From Chromera velia (lineage: Eukaryota; Sar; Chromeraceae), in NCBI GenBank assembly GCA_018398765.1, contig JAHBMJ010000160.1:9240-47484 (forward strand): a DNA stretch of 38,245 nt. Reading direction: 5' to 3'. The translations under genes and the position numbers were made by a program. The notes under the pieces were generated by a model. The model did no database searches. It saw only the letters and a program-made list of their open reading frames with translations, and was not told the origin of the DNA. Below, one piece after another: positions 32,209 to 38,245 of the stretch (the stretch's first letter is position 1; the number at the start of each line of letters is the position of its first letter).

Positions 32209-34400
32209 TCAAACAGTACGATTTCCTGTTTTTAAATTAATTGGGTTTAGTGAGAGAAAAAAATATATTGTATTTGACCACGCGGCATGCGTGTTTCGTG
32301 CGTCAATGCACGCGTCTGTCATGCATGCAATTAAGGCGGCGGCGGGGAGCACCGGAATTAAGGATCTTTAGCGATTCTTTTGTTGTTTTTAAAGGTTTTA
32401 AATTAGAGCCTGGAGTGTATGAGAGTGAAGGTTGGAAGTGTTGTAGCACAGTGGCAGGCCGGGCCGGCGGGGCTGCGTGCATGCCGCGCGTGGCATGCAG
32501 TGCCGCGCCGTACGTACGTGCGTCTGTGCCGCGGCCTGCCCCAACCGGCCCGCGCGGGCTGCCACGCTTGACTGACGCACGCATCCCAATCCGAATATTC
32601 GGCTGTACGGTAAAAATCCGATTATATGCTTTTGCAGGCCGAGGCATCTGTCAGAAAGCAAGGAAGAAATTAAAAGATCCCGCTTCATTCCTTTCAGTTA
32701 TAGCTCCACGTTGCTATGCAGATTTTCTGTAGAGTGCACTTGTTGTGGGCCTGTCGCTGGGGATCGTGCGCCGGTGCCATAGTGTGGCTGCACTTTTGAG
32801 GTGGGCTGAGCTTTGCCGTCTCTTTTTAAACAACACTTTGTATGAGCAAGGGGTTTTAATTGTTACATCAGAAAGACCTGGGTTGATGCATCTGTTTACC
32901 CTTTTTCCTTCCTCTTCATACGGTATAGATGCAGGAGTTTGGAGCTCTCGCTTGCCTCTCGTGTGCGGAAGGAGTTACGTTCGTCTCGTCTCTTTGGTCA
33001 GTTAGGGGTTGGGCATCTCTGGGTACAACGCGGCTTCAGTCGGTCAACTCATGTCAGGGAATGATCCACGTGGGCTCCTCTATTCACCCATCCTTCTTTT
33101 CACTCTGGCTGTGTGGATGCAGGGTTTGGTGCTCCCTCGTGTGCTCTCCAGTAAGTTTATCAGACTGAGCTTGTTTGTCTCACTGCTTGCACCCTATTCC
33201 ATCAGGTCAGAGCATAATGCACCTCAGACCCTCTTATGAAACTTCATCCTTTTCTTGTTCGGTGGTTGCACGCAGGATCTGAGACTACTTTTTGCCTTTG
33301 CTGAAGAGCTGGGGTTGCTTTCGCCATTCTTTTGATGAGTTTGCAGTTCCGTCTCTCTGTGTGGGTCAGTGCATGATGCACTGTTGAGCAGATGTTTGCC
33401 TTGAACCGTCGTTTTTGGCTTTGTTGCCTCTTGGGGATGTGATTGAATGCAGGTTTCATTCTTTTGATCGTGCTGAGGAGCAGCACTTGGGGCTCCGTCA
33501 CGGTGTGACGACCGTCTCTCTGGGTCAGTGGTTTGTTTTCATTCGGTCCCTGTCAGTCGCATCGTTTTACGTCCGTGCCTGTCAGTGAAAATCAGTTAAA
33601 GATAGTTAAAGGCATCCAGTAGGTACGGTTTAGAAAGAAAGAAGAGAATTTATGGCAACCTGGGAAGAGGCAATGAGAGGAAGGGAAGGATGCTTGTCCT
33701 TACTTTCCGTTTGTCTCCCTTTGAATGTGCTGCTTGTCTGCCTGTATTCAGATCTGCTTTCTGTTTTTGAGACTGTACACCGGCACCAGCCCCGGCCCCG
33801 ATGTGTGGATCCCGGTAGAGATAGAAGGCAGAAAAGGGGGCAAAGGAGTGAGAAGGAGAGCCCCAGAACAGAATCTGATCAAGAGAGTGAGCAGACCGGA
33901 GCGCTGGCGGAGCTGGGGGGACGTCCATCGACGGAGGCGGGGGCAAGGACGGGGACAAAGGTGAGGGCCGGGCCCGGGGCCGGGCCATGCCGCAGCCCAG
34001 GCCGGGGCCGGCGGCATCATAGGGAGAAATTAGAGGGAGCAGAGAAACGCCAGCTGGAGGGAGCGGTGAGACGTTTGGGCCGAGTAAATGAACGTCCGCG
34101 ATTGGCAAAGGAAGCTGGGGGCGATCAGGGCCCGGCCGGGCCCGGGCCAGCGGTGTCACAAGGGAGCAGGGCCAGAGCCGGCAGCGTCACAAGTGGCCGG
34201 GGTGGCCGGTGGCCGCCGGGAAGGACACAGACAATCCGGAGACTTGGAAAGGTCGGTGGGAGAAATTGGTGGGGAGTTAGGGCATAAAAAGTGGATTGTC
34301 TAGCTTCACAAAGGGTACCGGTGGAAGCTGCGCTGTTTTTTTAGGCTTATTCCACACTTTGTGTTCCGCCTCTCCCTCTCAGATTATGTGAAAAAAATAT
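32209..34400. other. no supported gene; several spliced-looking or GC-rich pieces
   Basis: Bases 32,450-32,570 are GC-rich with CGTACGTACG. From 32,930 to 33,530 several ATGCAG|G acceptor-like sites are followed by short open stretches and GTCAGT or GTAAGT. Bases 33,950-34,210 hold loose GGCCGGGCC repeats. An open frame at 33652-34287 is Arg/Gly/Pro-rich and looks like a product of that composition. I assign no gene. Confidence 0.4.
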
Positions 34401-34405
34401 TTGGC

Positions 34406-34839
34406 AAGGGAGAATTCAGGGTTGAATTCTCCCTCAATGAGTATCTGAAAAAATTTTTTTGGAGGGAGAATCTTTTTTAGTGTTTTTTCTGGCTTCTTTT
34501 ACCAAAATAAGTCATCTTTTTTTTGCTCCCTCAACAAAGATTTTTTTTTATTGTCACCGAGGGAGAATTCAGGGCTGAATTCTCCCTCTCCGGGTATGTC
34601 AAGGAAATATCGTCCGAGGGAGAATTTAGCCCTGAATTCTCCCTCGGTCAAAATGCGAAGGATTTTTTTTTCCTTCGTACCAAAGAAAAGAGATGTGCTT
34701 TGGATGAAAGGTGTCTGGGACAGCATTCATCTTGATTGAAATCGTGCCAACTGCTCTCTTTCTCTCCTCGCAGCTCTCAATGTGCAGCACTTTGAGCCGT
34801 TTCACCCGAGGGAGAATTTAGGCCTGAATTCTCCCTCGG
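34406..34839. repeat. four copies of a ~30-bp perfect or near-perfect palindrome
   Basis: GAGGGAGAATTYAG followed by its mirror complement CTGAATTCTCCCTC occurs at 34406-34435, 34559-34588, 34614-34647 and 34806-34839. A half copy (GGAGGGAGAATC) is at about 34460. Copies 3 and 4 extend to CCGAGGG...CCCTCGG. Confidence 0.9.
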
Positions 34840-34930
34840 TGAAAATACGAAGGATTTTTTTTTCTTTCGCATCATAGAAAAGACACATTTTTTGGATAAA
34901 AGGTATTCGGGACAGCATTCATCTTGTATG
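34640..34930 (+). repeat. direct repeat, ~95 bp, two copies
   Basis: CCCTCGGT, AAAAT, CGAAGGATTTTTTTT, AAAGAAAAGA and GGGACAGCATTCATCTTG occur in the same order at about 34641-34735 and 34832-34926. Each copy directly follows palindrome 3 or 4, so the palindrome plus this tail is the repeating unit. Confidence 0.85.
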
Positions 34931-35413
34931 GATTCATGCTGCATGTTCTTTTTCTGTTCTTAATCTGCACTATTGTGGGCCGCCTCGGGTCAGGCATCAG
35001 GGTTGCGCCTTGCGCGCCTCGTATTCTCTGCTTGTGCACATTCAGAAAAAAGCAGCTACATTGTTGTAAAACCTTTTGAATTCGTTTTCTAAGGCTTTAA
35101 TTCTTCTCTCATCTGCCTGTTTCTGTGCTTGATACATCTATGGACTCTTCTTTATATGTGTGTCTTCTGAATATGAATGCAGTTAAGTCCACTTCGAGGT
35201 CTGTGGAGGGACCACCCCCGACAGCCCCTCTAGAAGGTGGGTTCAGAGCTCGTCCTTTGTATCAGTGGCTTGTACTTGGTCTGCCAGGCTCTGGAGCTCT
35301 AGGCTGCCTTTTTGTTGACCATTTTGATTTCTTTTTTGAGTCTTTCTCCGTCTCTGCACGTGTGTGTATCTAGGTGTGTACAACGCTAGGTGCAGCGTGT
35401 GTGACACTGTCTC
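34931..35413. other. no gene seen
   Basis: Mixed composition without recognisable coding or repeat features. Confidence 0.4.
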
Positions 35414-35542
<129 letters not shown>

Positions 35543-35780
35543 TCTTTCCATCCTTTTCTTTCTTATAAGGCTCATGACACTTACCTCTTTCAGAAAGAAT
35601 GAAGGCGTGTTGTTGCTTTCTGTGAGCCAGCTTGTCTGAGTGCGCGTTTATGTGCGTGTACACACGTCTGCAGTGCATGTACTCGTTCTCCTTCTATCTC
35701 TCGGTCTCTCTTTCATGCCCAAGGTTTCTCTGCCGGCTTATAATCCTCCCTTTTCCCCTTTCCCCCCGGCCCGTTCCCCT

Positions 35781-35781
35781 T

Positions 35782-35822
<41 letters not shown>

Positions 35823-35844
35823 TGTGTGTGTGTGTATGTGTATG
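35781..35844 (+). repeat. (TG)n microsatellite, second array
   Basis: About 30 TG units with TA interruptions. Confidence 0.95.
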
Positions 35845-36075
35845 TCTGCGCGCACTGGCAGATCCACATGCACACAGATCTTTACTGACAGGTTACGTAC
35901 ACTGAAAGCCAATATGAAAATGTTGATCATTGTTTTGGTGGCATTAAAAAATTGTTATCTGAGTTGAACAACTTCGTTGTCTAGTTGTTGCGGTGTTATA
36001 CTGAAACAGTGCCTTCAGCTCACGGCTAATATTATGAGCGTTCTGCTCATGATTTGTATTCAGACAGTCTAGTAC

Positions 36076-36080
<5 letters not shown>

Positions 36081-36107
<27 letters not shown>
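36081..36107 (+). repeat. (AT)n microsatellite
   Basis: About 13 AT units. Confidence 0.95.
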
Positions 36108-36336
36108 AACATATTAATAACATCAATTGTGATACTTGTAAAAGCTCTACACTATGTTTTATATGTTTTCAATCTTTCTGTTAAAACCTTAAGATTTATT
36201 GTAAAGAAAATATTTTAAAGAGTTAAAAACTTAAAATCATACATTCAAATTCAAATATATATATAGTTATCATAAATCAAATTTTTATATAATTCTCTTA
36301 CTAGCTACGATTTAAAAAACACTTAATTGCACTCTC

Positions 36337-36460
36337 AAACCGTTTAAAACTCTTTGTTTTAAGTTTTTAATCATTGTTTAGTACCTAGAAATACTTGATA
36401 GATATAGTAATTTTGGAGACCGTTTTGATGTTGGAGACCGTTTGGGATAGATTTGTCTTA
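36337..36460 (-). repeat. right arm of the 4.4-kb inverted pair
   Basis: Inverse of 32089-32208. GGAGACCG motifs continue outward to about 36512. The arms may be ends of one decayed element or two independent copies of a repeat. Confidence 0.7.
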
Positions 36461-36785
36461 AAACCGGGGTTCGTTTTGAGCGGTCGACTCTGCCGTCTCC
36501 AATTGCGGTCTCCAAGTCACGCTGAAAGAATATGATACTTCAATTAACTCAGTGGACTCATGCTCATCGCCCAGCTATTCTTTACTATCATACTTTACTT
36601 GCTTACAGGGTTGGCGAGAGCTTAAAGTTTGCTGTCCTGGTCTGTCCTGCCCATTTTTTCCTTATCTAGTATGGTCTACATTGGAATTTTTGGTGATTTT
36701 GGTAGTTCATGCCTCACCCAAACCGTCTCACACATTGTCTGACAGAGTCTTCCTAAGATGGTTGTTTTTTTTTTGACTCGAAAAC

Positions 36786-38245
36786 ATGCCTGGTGATTCT
36801 CAAAATAGCGAGGAAGAGCCTCCTGAGAAAAAGGCAAAAACTGGTATGTCAGACCCGCAGATCCAGCTTTCTGCAGAGGATCAAGAGCTTCTATCAAAGA
36901 ATAAGATCACCCTCAAAACCGTCATGTATAAGGGCCAAAAACGTGTAGAGGCAAGCTGTAAGCCTTGTGGTAAGCAGTTTCTGCTGAGGCGCGCTGACAA
37001 TTTATATGAGATCTACCATACTAATAAGAAAGGGGATGCTAAGGGATACATTCATAAGGGGAGCCACCTTCTTGCACTATAAAATTTCAAAACACAGACG
37101 AGGCTTGGTACATTTTTCAAGCAGGAAAAGCCCAAAGCTGCAGGTACAGTCAACCTTGGACGAGTTGACCCTCCGCCACCTGGGAACCAGGCTAGGGGAG
37201 GAGATCAACAAGCTCCTCTTGAACCTGTCTGCCCACCTGATAGGTGTTATGGGCTCTGTATGTTTACTGCCAAGAACACGAAGCTGAAGAATCTGGATGA
37301 GCAGGTGAAGTACCTCAAATTGAAGAAAAAATATTCCACCAAGCTCAACATGGAACAGCTTCAGTACAACAACCACCCCCGGGTCCTGGACTTCCAAGAC
37401 ACCATCCATGTAGCGAACAGTATTGTTACCGCCCTTTTGTGCCTGTGAAGGAGAAGGCACACCTCAATTTCTCCTCTGGCCCCCTTTTTTATACAAAGTG
37501 GCATCTTTCATCTGAGTATAAAGAGCTCCAGGAGGTTAAGGCCGATAAGGACCCCCTACATAAGCAGAAGGGCAGTCTTTTATTTTTTGGAGAGGTGGAG
37601 GAGGTGTTAGAGAAGTATAAGTTCACTCACCACGAGGACCTCCTGAAGTTGAGGCGCCATAAGGCTTCGGCAGATCAAATTGCTCACCTGCAGAGCCTGC
37701 ACAACAAAGAAGTGAAGCATATCAGCAGCATGAGTCGCTACGGCAATGCCTTCTACTCCGTCAAGCTGCCCAAACTCAAAATGAGAGTGACACTCCTGAA
37801 GGACCACACAAGGATGCTTGAGCTGAACACCCGCTTAGGCTACATCGCCCAAGACCGCTTTCTGATCGACTTCTGTGACCTGCACATGAAGGGGCTCATC
37901 AACAACACGGCATTTCTTGATCTTGCAAAGTGTTTCACAGTACGGGTGCTTGGTCACAAGAATGCTCCCTTGAAAGAACGGTGGAGTGCATCTATGCACA
38001 TCTTCTGTGCAGAAGGAGGTGATAAGGTCCGAAAAAAGTTGCGAGACAGTCAGTCGCCCCTTTCTGACATTTGCCCTCCCTCCCTGTTTTCTCTCTTTTT
38101 CCTTTTCTCCTCAATCCTTGCTTTCGTTCCCCGCAAAAATTCTCTTTAGGCCAGCGATTTTCACATCCAATTTCCACTTTCAAGCTTTGTTTTGTCTTCC
38201 TCCCGTCTCATATTTTTTTTTTCCTTCTTTTTTTTTACTTATTCT
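36786..38245 (+). pseudogene. unrecognised protein locus, broken, runs off the window
   Basis: ATG at 36786 opens MPGDSQNSEEEPPEKKAK, an acidic then basic start that includes a PEKKAK possible nuclear signal. It is followed by EASCKPCGKQFLLRR and YEIYHTNKK, a CxxC...H pattern reminiscent of a BED-type zinc finger but not a clean match. TAA at 37080 breaks the frame, yet the same frame continues (LGTFFKQEKPKA, PVCPPDRCYGLC, DEQVKYLKLKKKY) to TGA at 37446. A shift of frame around 37405-37440 gives VPVKEKAHLNF and 200 more residues. At 38048 a GTCAGT donor and at 38149 a TTTAG acceptor suggest an intron. The zinc-finger start would suit a domesticated or decayed transposase, but I do not recognise the family. 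Confidence 0.45.

Noticed and set aside
33652-34287. 211-aa Arg/Gly/Pro-rich open frame
   Set aside because: Composition follows the GGCCGG repeats; no domain and no splice or start context to support it.

Overview
This looks like a nuclear contig from a eukaryotic alveolate alga. A chromerid such as Chromera velia is my best guess, by inference only. The reasons are a gene with 12 introns, an apicomplexan FRM2-type formin (PTEN/PTEN-C2 plus FH2), many dinucleotide and CATG microsatellites, and dense, decayed, nested transposable elements. No bacterial gene structure, rRNA, tRNA or CRISPR array is visible. A 273-base run of N (17973-18245) shows that this is a draft assembly.

Layout. (1) 708-14095, plus strand: one large formin gene of 13 exons, for which I could fit every reading phase. 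The predicted protein is about 3,194 aa: a catalytically dead PTEN-like domain, a PTEN-C2 domain split by a long disordered insert, about 1,500 residues of low-complexity linker, a lysine-rich 23-aa repeat array in the FH1 position, and an FH2 domain spread over seven exons. Eight of its 12 introns begin GTC rather than GTA or GTG. (2) 14096-16633: no gene seen. (3) 16634-22912: a 0.2-kb tandem repeat, a 2.95-kb element with 237-bp terminal inverted repeats (containing an internal duplication and the assembly gap), then a decayed reverse transcriptase that may belong to the Penelope-like class with an N-terminal GIY-YIG remnant. (4) 23385-26390: a gag-only LTR retrotransposon with 477-bp LTRs, whose gag is interrupted by a 471-bp palindromic MITE. 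(5) 26391-30161: AT-rich DNA, a 0.96-kb purine-strand tract and a nested fold-back repeat. (6) 30162-31904: a second, shorter gag-only LTR element. (7) 32089-36460: a 4.4-kb interval bounded by diverged inverted arms, holding four copies of a 30-bp palindrome and microsatellites. (8) 36786 to the window end: an unrecognised, broken protein-coding locus that runs out of the window.

The only gene here with a clear cellular job is the formin, expected to nucleate and elongate actin filaments on membranes through its lipid-binding-type N-terminus. The rest of the window is a record of successive transposon insertions: a MITE inside a gag, and a terminal-inverted-repeat element inside a tandem repeat and abutting a truncated retroelement. 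Several of these decayed ORFs are broken mostly by TAG codons.
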